The notes under the pieces are model-generated. The model was given only the letters and a program-made list of their open reading frames with translations. It was not told the origin of the DNA and searched no databases. The position numbers and the translations under genes are program-made. A stretch of 41,941 nt of DNA from Armatimonadota bacterium (GTDB lineage: Bacteria; Armatimonadota; Zipacnadia; UBA1398; JAKPQA01): contig JAKPQA010000365.1 of the NCBI GenBank assembly GCA_029547025.1, forward strand, positions 1 through 41,941, given 5' to 3'. Positions 20,101-27,765 of this stretch are shown piece by piece. Position 1 is the first letter of the stretch. Every line of letters begins with the position of its first letter.

Positions 20101-20296
20101 CCTGGATCGCCGCCGCGACCAGCGGCGCCACGGCGACGCCAGGCGGGAGAGGCGCAGCGCGCGGCAGGCCGTGTGCCAGCGGGACGGCCACCACGATGCC
20201 CAACGCAACAGCCGACAAGGCGGCCAGACGCCGCGCGCCGCCCCAACCGCGTGGGGCGGCCGACCGGTCGTCAGAAGTAGTACCAGATCGACCCAT
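17126..20296 (-). CDS. Large MscS/MscK-type mechanosensitive channel
   Basis: This is a 1056-residue protein. An N-terminal signal or anchor (residues about 20-45) is followed by a Pro/Glu/Thr-rich low-complexity region (about 60-210) and a long helical, coiled-coil segment (about 230-430). About ten membrane helices follow (from about 470). The MscS core comes last: GIGLGFGLQDVVRNFVSGL near residue 865 is the pore-lining helix, then VERPIVMGDLIEAGG and the beta domain with PNSSLISEKVTNF. Such channels open under membrane tension to release solutes. The ATG overlaps the upstream aminomutase-family gene by 26 bases, with a GGGAGG block 12 bases before it. The layout resembles MscK but the periplasmic part is Pro-rich and unlike it. 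Confidence 0.9.
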   Translation of the reverse strand: MGRSGTTSDDRSAAPRGWGGARRLAALSAVALGIVVAVPLAHGLPRAAPLPPGVAVAPLVAAAIQAPSGPPASYGSGSPPPAQEEVPGGPGEDERSPAPVPGHRETETQGDVAPPVTPAPETEDETPPASPGDRREAPPQMKPESSTSGEAGTRADASEPPPMGGPAETEGATEAETAPERPPPADSPKATVDTAQAEQMSQRLGESRLRVLEESISAAAAASGTEPQPSPQAQVDPTALKILAQISRVELAACRRALAARQVELADARAVHRELVSRLRREPRDVRAGAKLVRDARLRVEALGERGLQYESVFESLQQAYVAIQRRLARYDRLLADARAVTGPSWDDAASQGSGTLGRLRRETITNLDRCRSTAEQTRQVLLESMSTVSENVELASDLALELESAIRQAGERSLLRQGATPLSAQSWLSLGTAVWLGVRSLASALVHPDDRLASIGSQWQASRDSADAVHPRALFVTGVLLAAVLALSVIRRFAASGGPGGGSADDRHWRIRVGARSLVALTVAGSMGALSWGVCRPVYDLWLLTTAASLVAALVAWRWFLRVAIAPDCEWRLWLPDRDTSEAYRIYLAAGWLGALALLADAALVAAGHADPEATVTMRAVFAVSFLVLSLRHMRRVRPAILVALADSPPRRRILGHADSYAAASSAVVVVSLLLGYGSLAHVAAKGLLWTGVALYVGYYLWRLIGRHTAERVPADADAGTADPDEAEIRELKDVGWGLIRAITRTGVALAVCYAAAQAWGVHRPHLEYAYTALSRGAVSVQGTEVSLLSLLRAVVLVWIFIYIGRVTQRLIGASPGLRLRVGEGPRYALAHLWFYAACTVGVLWAMLVAGFQWSVLTVFAGMAGIGLGFGLQDVVRNFVSGLILLVERPIVMGDLIEAGGFKGFVVQIGLRSTTLRAFDNTRHVLPNSSLISEKVTNFAAADQKVRCEIDIGVAYSTDVVMAQQVLLRAADASPEILDDPAPVAMVTGFGDSAVNLRLLAWLSGRDSSAAVSVRSLLAARILEEFRKEGIEIPFPQRDIHVRTRGGIDDVPGAG

Positions 20297-22046
20297 ACTC
20301 GGCGGGATCCTCCCCGATGCTCTCAAGCCGCGCCAGGTAGTCGAGAACCGGTACGTCAACGCTGACATAGGGCTGGCTGGGGGCAATGCCCTTTTCCCAC
20401 GGGTGGAATTCGTAGACCCGCGAGCCGTTTGGGAGCACCGCGAGCAAGTCACGGTGTTGTGCCGCCCTCAGGTATACCTTGCCGAGCGCCGGGATGTTGA
20501 CAACCGCTTCGTCTGTCCGCCGCGTTCCCGGGAGCAGACGCGCCTCCTCCTTCTGCTCCTGGAGTATGCGCGCAATGGGCACTCGGTAGTCCAGCGTCTC
20601 GGCCTTGCCCTTGGGGGCGAAGGTATAGTACGGATCGACTCCGACCCGCCGCAGCAGCATGCGGAGGCGCGCCGTCTCGAACCGCCGTGAAGCATAGAAC
20701 GTGTAGACGACCTGGTTGTAGATGCCGATCCCTCGCGACCGCAGGCGGGCGATGGCGGCGACCATTTCGGGCGTGACCTCGTAGGGGTGCTGAACGTGCG
20801 TGACTAGTAAGATCTCGCGGTGTCCGGGGGAGCGAAGGCTGCCCAACAGGTCGGCCAGGGAATGGGTGATCCGCATGGGGAGCGTCACGGGGATTCGCGT
20901 GCCGATCCGGACGACGTTGAGCGACGCAATCCCGCGAACGCGTCGGAGTATCCTGGCCAGCGCGTCGTCGGGCATGGCGAGGGGGTCCCCACCCGTGATG
21001 AGCAGCTCCTGGATGGCCGGGTGGGCCGCGATCCAGTCGCAGGCGGCCTCGATCTGCTCCCAGGGCGCCAGGGCTTCGCAGGAGCCGGGCCCGGTGACCT
21101 CCCAGTTCCGCTGGCAGTAGACACAGAACTGCGAGCAACTGCGGTATGGCTTGAGGATGGCCACGGCCGGGTAGCGCCGAGTTACCAGCGGGATGGGAGA
21201 GGTCTCTCCCTCCCGCATGAAGTCCATGGCGCCCGGCCCGCCGTCGCGCATGTGCTCTCCCCACGCCGACGCGCACTGACAGGAGGGCAGGACCTGCGCC
21301 CTGAGAGCCCGGTCTCTGCCCGAGTCTGCTACCTCGTCAAACAGCGAGGCATAGTAGGGGGTCACCGCGAATGGCATACCCTCCGCTGTGGCCCGGCGAA
21401 CGCCCTCACGCTCGTCGGCCCGCAGCGCGACGGCCCGATCCAGACTGTCGAGTCCCGCGATCACGTGCGCTGCGTGCCACTGCCAGTCGGCCCAGTCAGC
21501 CTCATCGCCCCCCAGGGCCGCCAGGACCTCCGCTCGCCGCACCGACCTCCGCGCGACGGCCTCCGGAGACAGGCCGTCCTCATAGCGCTCCATCCATGAG
21601 GCTGCCGACGTCCACAGCGCATCCAGCGCCACGCTCCGCTGCGCCGCACTGCCAGGGTCCTCGCCGCTCGGATCCTCGGCCAGCGGCCCCAGGCACGCCT
21701 TTCCCTGCAGGCCCTCCAACAGGTGAACCATCTCGGCGTGGAACCCCGGCTGAAGGTCGGGCCGATCCTGTCGAGCGGCGACGTCGAGAAGGGCCGAGAA
21801 GACGCTGAAGCCCGAGAGTGCTTCGGAGCGCTCGGAGATCATGCTGCACAGAGCGCGTCCGCAGTCCCTGACCGTGTGTCCGAGCTCGGTGTGCGGCACG
21901 GCCTCATAGGTGTGCCACTGGCACCGCGAGATGACGTCGTACAGGAGTGGACGTGCTGAGGGGGATCCGTGAAGCGAGGCGATAGCGGGCAGAAGGGGTC
22001 CCGCTGCCGATCGAACGTGCTCCGCCGTGTACGCGGCATTTCGCAT
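20271..22046 (-). CDS. Lysine 2,3-aminomutase-family radical SAM protein, divergent
   Basis: This 591-residue protein has a strong AAAGGAG seven bases before the ATG, which excludes upstream in-frame starts. Residues 1 to about 270 match nothing I know; they include an SCQC pair. The radical SAM core has Cys304, Cys308 and Cys311 in CxxxCxxC, followed by ITGGDPL and IGTRIPVTLPMRIT, all typical of KamA. Lys523 in VVNIPALGKVYL aligns by context with the PLP-binding lysine of aminomutases, where the usual PGGGGK is changed to PALGK. Known relatives convert L-lysine to beta-lysine or act on glutamate. The substrate here is unproven. It is translationally coupled to the MscS-type channel; no ablB-like acetyltransferase is in the window. 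Confidence 0.85.
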   Translation of the reverse strand: MRNAAYTAEHVRSAAGPLLPAIASLHGSPSARPLLYDVISRCQWHTYEAVPHTELGHTVRDCGRALCSMISERSEALSGFSVFSALLDVAARQDRPDLQPGFHAEMVHLLEGLQGKACLGPLAEDPSGEDPGSAAQRSVALDALWTSAASWMERYEDGLSPEAVARRSVRRAEVLAALGGDEADWADWQWHAAHVIAGLDSLDRAVALRADEREGVRRATAEGMPFAVTPYYASLFDEVADSGRDRALRAQVLPSCQCASAWGEHMRDGGPGAMDFMREGETSPIPLVTRRYPAVAILKPYRSCSQFCVYCQRNWEVTGPGSCEALAPWEQIEAACDWIAAHPAIQELLITGGDPLAMPDDALARILRRVRGIASLNVVRIGTRIPVTLPMRITHSLADLLGSLRSPGHREILLVTHVQHPYEVTPEMVAAIARLRSRGIGIYNQVVYTFYASRRFETARLRMLLRRVGVDPYYTFAPKGKAETLDYRVPIARILQEQKEEARLLPGTRRTDEAVVNIPALGKVYLRAAQHRDLLAVLPNGSRVYEFHPWEKGIAPSQPYVSVDVPVLDYLARLESIGEDPAEYGSIWYYF

Positions 22047-22294
22047 CGGTGTCTCCTTTCGAGGCATCGACGCCGCACCGGTGCGACCGCGCGGGCCGGT
22101 CGCCCGGCCATCAGGGGCTCCGGCGCCTCCGCGCGATGGCGCGACGCACACCACCTCCGCCCCAGTGCGCGCCGCCCCGACGGCTCGCCGGGCGGTACCG
22201 CACTGAGCAGCATATGTGCCACGGCCCTACGGCCGCGGGGTCTACTATGGACCCATTCGCCGACACAGCGCCGAGTCCTCTGCACGGCCCTCCC

Positions 22295-24100
22295 TCAGTC
22301 CCGTACGGCGGAGACGATCTCGGCCGCATCGGTGTAGCACGAGGGCCCGAAGGGCATGATGAGGTACAGCCCTCGGCACTCGTGGAAGGCCACTCGCGCC
22401 AGTTCCACAGCCCGATCGAGTCCGCGCCGTCGCTGCGCGTCGCGACCAGGCAGTCGCGCGAGCTCGTCCAGCACGCACGGTGGCACATCGATACCGGGCA
22501 CACGGCCTGACGAGAGAGACTCGGCCATTCGTTGGCTCGTGATGGGTAGAACGCCGATCAGGGCGCGAAGGGGCAGTCCGGCCAGGTCCGTAGCGAGGGC
22601 GCGGAGCGCCTCGATCGCGAAGATAGGCTGCGTGAACACGAACTCAGCCCCCGCCGCGACCTTCCGCTGGAGCCAGCGCAGCTGTGGCGGGCCACCGCGG
22701 GTGACGCAGCCCGCACAGAAGTCGGGTGGATCGCCCAAGGCATCGCCGTTGAGCAGCTCGCCATCGCGTAGTGAGGCCACCAAGCGCAAGAGTTCGACCG
22801 AGCTACGCAGATCGGTGGCACGTTTGGCGATATCGCCAAACGGCCCCATGGAGGGCGAGTCGCCTGTCAACGCCAGTAGGCCGCGGAGGCCGAGGTCCCA
22901 AGCGCCGATCAGTCCTGAGTGCAGGCGCAGCACGTTGGAGTGCGTCACGGATACGTGCGGTATTGCCGGGACGCCGGTGGCATCCTGCACGGCGGCGGCG
23001 ACGACACACGCGTCACGCCCGACGCTCGCTGCAGGGTTATCGGGGACATCGAACAGATCGACGCCAGCCGCGGCGACGGTGCGGGCCCCTTCCACAATCT
23101 CGGCGAGGCTTCGTTTCCGATCGGCCCGGATCTCGACGGAGATCAGGGGTCGGTCCGCGGTGATGACATCGCGGACTCGATTGGGAGCCGGCGGTGTGGT
23201 TGGCGGCTCCGGGCCCACCGATATGGATCGTGCCGCGATGGGCGGCCGAGGTGGCACGCGCATGGGCGCGACGGCTGCGGCCATGGCGCGGACATGGTCG
23301 GGAGTCGTCCCGCAGCAGCCACCGATCACGGCCGCGCCCAGTCCGATGAGTCTGCCGGCGACCTCCGCGAACTCACCGGGGCCAAACTCATAGGTGACGG
23401 CGCCCCGAATGATCTGGGCGTTGCCCGCGTTGGGCGCGGCGGCGAGGGGAAGGCTAGTTAGCTGAGCCAGCTCGCGGAGTGTGCGCTGGGTCTCGGCAGG
23501 ATGCTGGCAGTTGGCGCCCAAGGCCACAGCACCGCACGCTTCGGCCTCCTCGACCAGCCGTCGCAGGCGCTCGTGGCGCGCCGCGCCCGCCGTGAGCCGT
23601 CCGACCTGCAAGATCACCGGTAGCCCCGTCGCGCGAGCCGCTTGCAGGGCCGCTCGGGCCTCGCGCAGATCAACGAAGGTCTCCAGCACCAGGGCGTCGG
23701 CCGCGGACAGGTACTCACACTGCTCGGAGTAGATCCGGACCAAGTCCTCGGCGGGGTAGTCGTCGGCGCGGAAACCGAGCGAGAGTGGTCCCACGCATCC
23801 CCAGACGGCACAGTCCACCCCGGCAGCGTCTCGTGCAATCTGGACGCCGGCTCGGTTGATCACAGCACATTCGCCGGTGAGCTCATGCTCACTCAAGCAA
23901 AGCGAGTTCGCGGCATAGGTGTTGGTTACGAGGGCCCGGGCGCCCGCGGCCACGTAGGCCTGGTACAATGTGAGCACCCGTTCGGGATCGCGGGTGTTGA
24001 GGGCCTCCACTGGTCCGCCGGCCGTTCCCGGGCCGTATAGGTTGGTCCCGATGGCCCCGCAACGCACCAGGGGCTGTTCGCCAGGTTCGGGGAGCTGCAT
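22295..24100 (-). CDS. Bifunctional homocysteine S-methyltransferase / methylenetetrahydrofolate reductase
   Basis: This is a 601-residue fusion, as in YitJ-like proteins. Residues about 1-285 form the Pfam S-methyl_trans domain, with zinc ligands Cys198 (GANC) and Cys262/Cys263 (GGCCGT). Residues about 305-595 form the FAD-dependent methylenetetrahydrofolate reductase barrel, with SVEIRADRKRSLAEIV at its start and LALTGDSPSMGPFGD in the FAD region. The pair makes 5-methyl-THF and could pass the methyl group to homocysteine. The ATG follows GAGAGG at nine bases. A TATGAT hexamer on the minus strand near 24135 may be its -10 box, but the -35 is poor. It is separated from the aminomutase-family gene by 248 bases. 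Confidence 0.93.
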   Translation of the reverse strand: MQLPEPGEQPLVRCGAIGTNLYGPGTAGGPVEALNTRDPERVLTLYQAYVAAGARALVTNTYAANSLCLSEHELTGECAVINRAGVQIARDAAGVDCAVWGCVGPLSLGFRADDYPAEDLVRIYSEQCEYLSAADALVLETFVDLREARAALQAARATGLPVILQVGRLTAGAARHERLRRLVEEAEACGAVALGANCQHPAETQRTLRELAQLTSLPLAAAPNAGNAQIIRGAVTYEFGPGEFAEVAGRLIGLGAAVIGGCCGTTPDHVRAMAAAVAPMRVPPRPPIAARSISVGPEPPTTPPAPNRVRDVITADRPLISVEIRADRKRSLAEIVEGARTVAAAGVDLFDVPDNPAASVGRDACVVAAAVQDATGVPAIPHVSVTHSNVLRLHSGLIGAWDLGLRGLLALTGDSPSMGPFGDIAKRATDLRSSVELLRLVASLRDGELLNGDALGDPPDFCAGCVTRGGPPQLRWLQRKVAAGAEFVFTQPIFAIEALRALATDLAGLPLRALIGVLPITSQRMAESLSSGRVPGIDVPPCVLDELARLPGRDAQRRRGLDRAVELARVAFHECRGLYLIMPFGPSCYTDAAEIVSAVRD

Positions 24101-24299
24101 GTCGGTGTACCTCTCCGCAGGTGAGTGGGGCTATCATAGCATGCGCGCCGTCATCTGCCTCCATGCGGCCCGTAGTCGCCATGACGCCGCCGAGCCCCCG
24201 AAACTGCCGTTCCTGAGCCGCGGCGACCCGCGCCGCGTGCAGCCACCGCCATCCACCACACGCGTCTCAGGGCCAACGGGAGCCGCGCACCTGGTACCC

Positions 24300-25154
24300 C
24301 TACATCCACCTCACAAACGCAGCTCTCCGCGGGGGTATGCCGTGGTAACGTTCAGCCGGGTGTCCCACGGCCAGAACGTAGTGCACCTCGTTGGTCTCGG
24401 GCATTCCGAGCCAGTGGCGGACATCGGGCAGCATCCGCAGCGCGTCGGAGGCGTAGCCGGTGATGCAGGAACCGAGGCCATGCGCCTCGGCCATGAGCAC
24501 GATGCTGAACGCGGCGAAGGCGCACGCCGCCGCGGGCATGACCTCGGTGGGATCCGCATGGATCACCACGACCGCCGGGGCGTCGAAGAACAGTCGATCA
24601 CGGCCAGCGTCTACGGCTTTGACAAACGCAGGGACGGCGGCCAACACGTGGGGGTGGGTGGCCGCCTCAACATCAAGCCCCAGGCGGGCGAGTCGAGCGT
24701 CGCGCGCTTGCCGGTCAGCCAGCGCGGCCGCGAAGGTCCGGTAGTAGGTCTCGATTCGTTCACGGAGATGGCGGAGGGCGTCCGGCGTGCTCACCACCAC
24801 GTACTGCTGAGCCTGGCAGTTCGCGGCGGAGGGGGCGTACTGCGCCGCGTCGATCAGTTCGCCGAGCAGGGACGGGTCAACGGGCTCCGATCGGAACCTC
24901 CGGGTAGTGCGTCGCGACCGGATCAGCGCATCGAGGGCCTCGGGTGACGGGCGCGCCTGGACCGGCGCAAGCTGGGCCCCCTCTTCGTCGATGATGGCTC
25001 CTTTGGGGCAGATCGCCATACAGTGGCCGCACTCGATGCACGCCACGTGGCCGATCTTGATCCGATCGGGCTTGGCGCGAACCATGTCGGTTGGGCAGGC
25101 CGTGACACAGGCCCCGCACAGGTTACACCGGGCCGCATCGACCGTGAGCTTCAC
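24300..25154 (-). CDS. 2x[4Fe-4S] ferredoxin-nitroreductase fusion
   Basis: This is a 284-residue protein. The start is a GTG with GGAGGGG six bases upstream, five codons inside the longest frame. Two cluster motifs open it: Cys10, 13, 16 and 20, and Cys39, 42, 45 and 49. A nitroreductase fold follows from about residue 70 (RTTRRF, APSAANCQAQQ and GLGSCITGY, contacts for FMN in this family). Electrons probably pass from the clusters to FMN to reduce an unidentified substrate. Similar ferredoxin-nitroreductase proteins are common in anaerobes. It is divergent from the beta-helix gene, sharing about 96 bases of upstream sequence. Confidence 0.92.
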   Translation of the reverse strand: MKLTVDAARCNLCGACVTACPTDMVRAKPDRIKIGHVACIECGHCMAICPKGAIIDEEGAQLAPVQARPSPEALDALIRSRRTTRRFRSEPVDPSLLGELIDAAQYAPSAANCQAQQYVVVSTPDALRHLRERIETYYRTFAAALADRQARDARLARLGLDVEAATHPHVLAAVPAFVKAVDAGRDRLFFDAPAVVVIHADPTEVMPAAACAFAAFSIVLMAEAHGLGSCITGYASDALRMLPDVRHWLGMPETNEVHYVLAVGHPAERYHGIPPRRAAFVRWM

Positions 25155-25250
25155 AGGTGGCCCCTCCACTCATACCGAATGTGCATGACCGAGGGGTTCG
25201 GGCATGCCCGGCAATAGACCTGGCTGGCTGCCCCACGAGGGGGGACTTTC

Positions 25251-27743
25251 GTGGCAATGCGCTGTGGGTGGGCCGCCTGCGCGGCGGCGCTGGCGGGGCT
25301 GTGGACGGCCCATGCGGCTGACGCGGCGCCGCGTGTCGAGTTCTGGGTCTCGCCTGACGGCTCCGATGCCGGACCGGGCACGCGGGTTCAGCCGTTCCGG
25401 ACGGTCGAGCGCGCGCGCGACGCTATCCGCGCCGCGAGGTCCGTGGCCGGTCCAGCCACCGTGGTGCTCAAGGCCGGCACCTACCGGCTCGCTCAGCCGC
25501 TCCACCTCGGGCCGGAGGATTCCGGCGCGGCCGGCAGTCCCGTGGTCTACCGCGCCGAGCGGCCGGGCACCGCGATCCTCTCCGGTGGCCGTCCCATTAC
25601 CGGGTGGGTGAAGCAGCCGGATGGCGTCTACCACGCAGTCGCGCCCAAGGCGAACTTCCGGCAGCTCTACGTGAACGGCGTGCGCGCCACCCGGGCGCGC
25701 GGGGGGCCGCTGCCCGATGCTGAGCCGTGGGGCGAGCTCCGCGCTACGATCAAGCCACTCCGCGATGGCGCCATGTATGCCCCACTCACGGATGTGGCTG
25801 AGGCCGGCTTCCGCACCTCCAACGGCGCCATGGCGAAGTGGCGGAACCCGTCGGACATCGAGCTCGGCTTCTTCAACTACTGGAGCCACATGATCTGCCG
25901 GGTCGAGAGCATCCGGCCCGATGGCGACGGCGCCATTCTCTCGATGGCGCAGCCAGGGTTCCTTTTCGCTTGCCGCAAGGGCGGTGTGCAGGCCGGCATT
26001 CCCGATTACGTCGAGAACGCACTCGAGCTGCTCGATGAGCCCGGCGAGTGGTATCTCGACCGATCCGAGGGAGTTGTCTACTACAAACCGCGACCGGGCG
26101 AGGACCTGCCGACGGCCGAAGTCGTCGCGCCCGTGCTGACTGAGTTGGCGCGGGTTGAGGGCACGCCGGACGCGCCCGCTCACGACATCCGGTTTGAGGG
26201 CATCACGTTCAGCCACGCCACATGGCTCCGGCCGAGCGAGTACGGCCACCCGGATGTACAGGCGAACTTCGTCTTCACCGCCGACATGCCGGTCTTCACG
26301 CGGCCCGAGTTCGAGAAAGGGTATGTGACGATCCACAGCGAGCTGGCGAAGAGCCCGGCGAACGTCGTCGTGCACGCCGGACATCGCGTGGAGTTTTCCG
26401 GCTGCACGTTCCGCCACCTGGGCGGTGCCGGGCTCGACCTCGAGTACGGCGCCCAGCGCAACGCCGTCACCGGCTGCCTGTTTGAGGACATCTCGGCCAC
26501 TGGCATCCAGGTAGGCGACGTGCAGCGCGATGACCATCACCCGAGCCGGCCGGAGCTCACCGTTCGTGGCAACCGGGTCACGAACAATCACATCCACCGC
26601 ATCGGTGTCGAGTTCGAGGACAGCATCGGCATCTTCTGCGGGTACACCGATAGCACGCTGATCGCGCACAACGAGATCCACGACCTGCCCTACTCGGGCG
26701 TCTCCGTGGGCTGGGGCTGGGGCGAGGAGGACGCGGGCGGCGGCGCGTACGTCATGCCGTTCAACTACGAGACACCGACGGCGGCGCGGCTCAATCGGAT
26801 CGAGTTCAACCATATCCACCACTGCATGCAGCGGCGGAGCGATGGGGGCGGCATCTACACCCTCTCCCGCCAGCCGGGAACCGTCATCCGAGGGAACCAC
26901 ATCCACGACAACGGCCCCGGCGTGCCGGGCGGGATCTACCTCGATGAGGGCAGCTCCATGATCGAGGTCTCCAATAACCTGGTCTACGACGTTGCGGCGG
27001 CGATGAACTACAACAACCACGCCCAGAACCGCATCGCTACGTGCGAGGAGCGCGACAACGTCTTCGGTCTGACCGAGTCGGCACCCGGCATCGTCGGGCG
27101 CGCCATGCTGTGCCGCAACGGGCTGCTGGAGGTCCCGCACTCCGCGGAGCTCGACCCCCCGCAGCTCACGGTTGGGGCCTGGGTGCGCGTGCCGGCCATC
27201 CCATCGGGCTGGGACCCGCGCCAGTGGCTGGTCTGCAAGGCGCCCAACGAGTTCGCCGATGGCAACTACTCATTGATTATCCATGGCGACAAGGTCGGCG
27301 CCTATCTGAATATCGGCGGCGGGCAGGAGAACTACCACGAGGCCTCGAGTCCCACCGGCACCATCCGCGTCGACACCTGGCAGCACCTGGCGATGACGTA
27401 CGACGGTGAAGCGCTGCGTGTGTTCTGCGATGGTCGGCAAGTCGCCGAAACGGCCATCGGAAAGGCTCGGACGACCACCGACGTGCCCCTCACGCTCGGC
27501 GGCCGGCAGGACCGCTACGGCCCCGGGTTCCTCCGCGGCGCGCTCGATGATGTGCTGCTGTTCGACCGCGCCCTCACGGCCGACGAGATCGCCAGTCACC
27601 ACGCCGCTGGGTTGCGCGGCGAGCGGATCCAGGGCGCGGCGGCTGAGTGGACATTCGACGACCTGCCGCCCGAGCCGCCAGTGGCGAGGTGGGTTCGGGC
27701 CCACGCGGGGCTCGAGCCGGCGTACCGGCACCTGGGACGGTGA
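25251..27743 (+). CDS. Secreted beta-helix glycan-active protein with LamG domain (GH141-like)
   Basis: This is an 830-residue protein beginning GTG (an ATG two codons later is equally placed), with a GGGGGGA block eight bases upstream. A signal peptide ends near residue 24 (AADAA). Then FWVSPDGSDAGPGT and PFRTVERARDAIR open a right-handed parallel beta-helix domain (about 30-600), the start pattern of GH141 enzymes and other beta-helix lyases. Repeated NxI/NxH rungs (HNEIHDLPYSGVSVG, NHIHDNGPGVPGGIY) continue it. Residues about 615-790 are a LamG/concanavalin-type domain (AELDPPQLTVGAWVRVP, LTLGGRQDRYGPGFLRGALDDV). It probably attacks or binds a decorated polysaccharide outside the cell. GH141 is a hypothesis. 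Confidence 0.85.
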   Translation: MAMRCGWAACAAALAGLWTAHAADAAPRVEFWVSPDGSDAGPGTRVQPFRTVERARDAIRAARSVAGPATVVLKAGTYRLAQPLHLGPEDSGAAGSPVVYRAERPGTAILSGGRPITGWVKQPDGVYHAVAPKANFRQLYVNGVRATRARGGPLPDAEPWGELRATIKPLRDGAMYAPLTDVAEAGFRTSNGAMAKWRNPSDIELGFFNYWSHMICRVESIRPDGDGAILSMAQPGFLFACRKGGVQAGIPDYVENALELLDEPGEWYLDRSEGVVYYKPRPGEDLPTAEVVAPVLTELARVEGTPDAPAHDIRFEGITFSHATWLRPSEYGHPDVQANFVFTADMPVFTRPEFEKGYVTIHSELAKSPANVVVHAGHRVEFSGCTFRHLGGAGLDLEYGAQRNAVTGCLFEDISATGIQVGDVQRDDHHPSRPELTVRGNRVTNNHIHRIGVEFEDSIGIFCGYTDSTLIAHNEIHDLPYSGVSVGWGWGEEDAGGGAYVMPFNYETPTAARLNRIEFNHIHHCMQRRSDGGGIYTLSRQPGTVIRGNHIHDNGPGVPGGIYLDEGSSMIEVSNNLVYDVAAAMNYNNHAQNRIATCEERDNVFGLTESAPGIVGRAMLCRNGLLEVPHSAELDPPQLTVGAWVRVPAIPSGWDPRQWLVCKAPNEFADGNYSLIIHGDKVGAYLNIGGGQENYHEASSPTGTIRVDTWQHLAMTYDGEALRVFCDGRQVAETAIGKARTTTDVPLTLGGRQDRYGPGFLRGALDDVLLFDRALTADEIASHHAAGLRGERIQGAAAEWTFDDLPPEPPVARWVRAHAGLEPAYRHLGR

Positions 27744-27765
27744 TGGCGATGGGGCTCCTGGCCGG

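Noticed and set aside
24101-24299. Coding potential between the MTHFR fusion and the ferredoxin-nitroreductase gene.
   Set aside because: Only short frames without ribosome sites; the AT-rich GCTATCATAGC dyad is more likely promoter-related.
25170-27140. A very long open frame antisense to the beta-helix gene (over 600 codons).
   Set aside because: It reads only Arg/Ala/Val/His-rich sequence without any family motif, and the sense frame has a clear signal peptide and domain pattern; open antisense frames are common in GC-rich codon usage.
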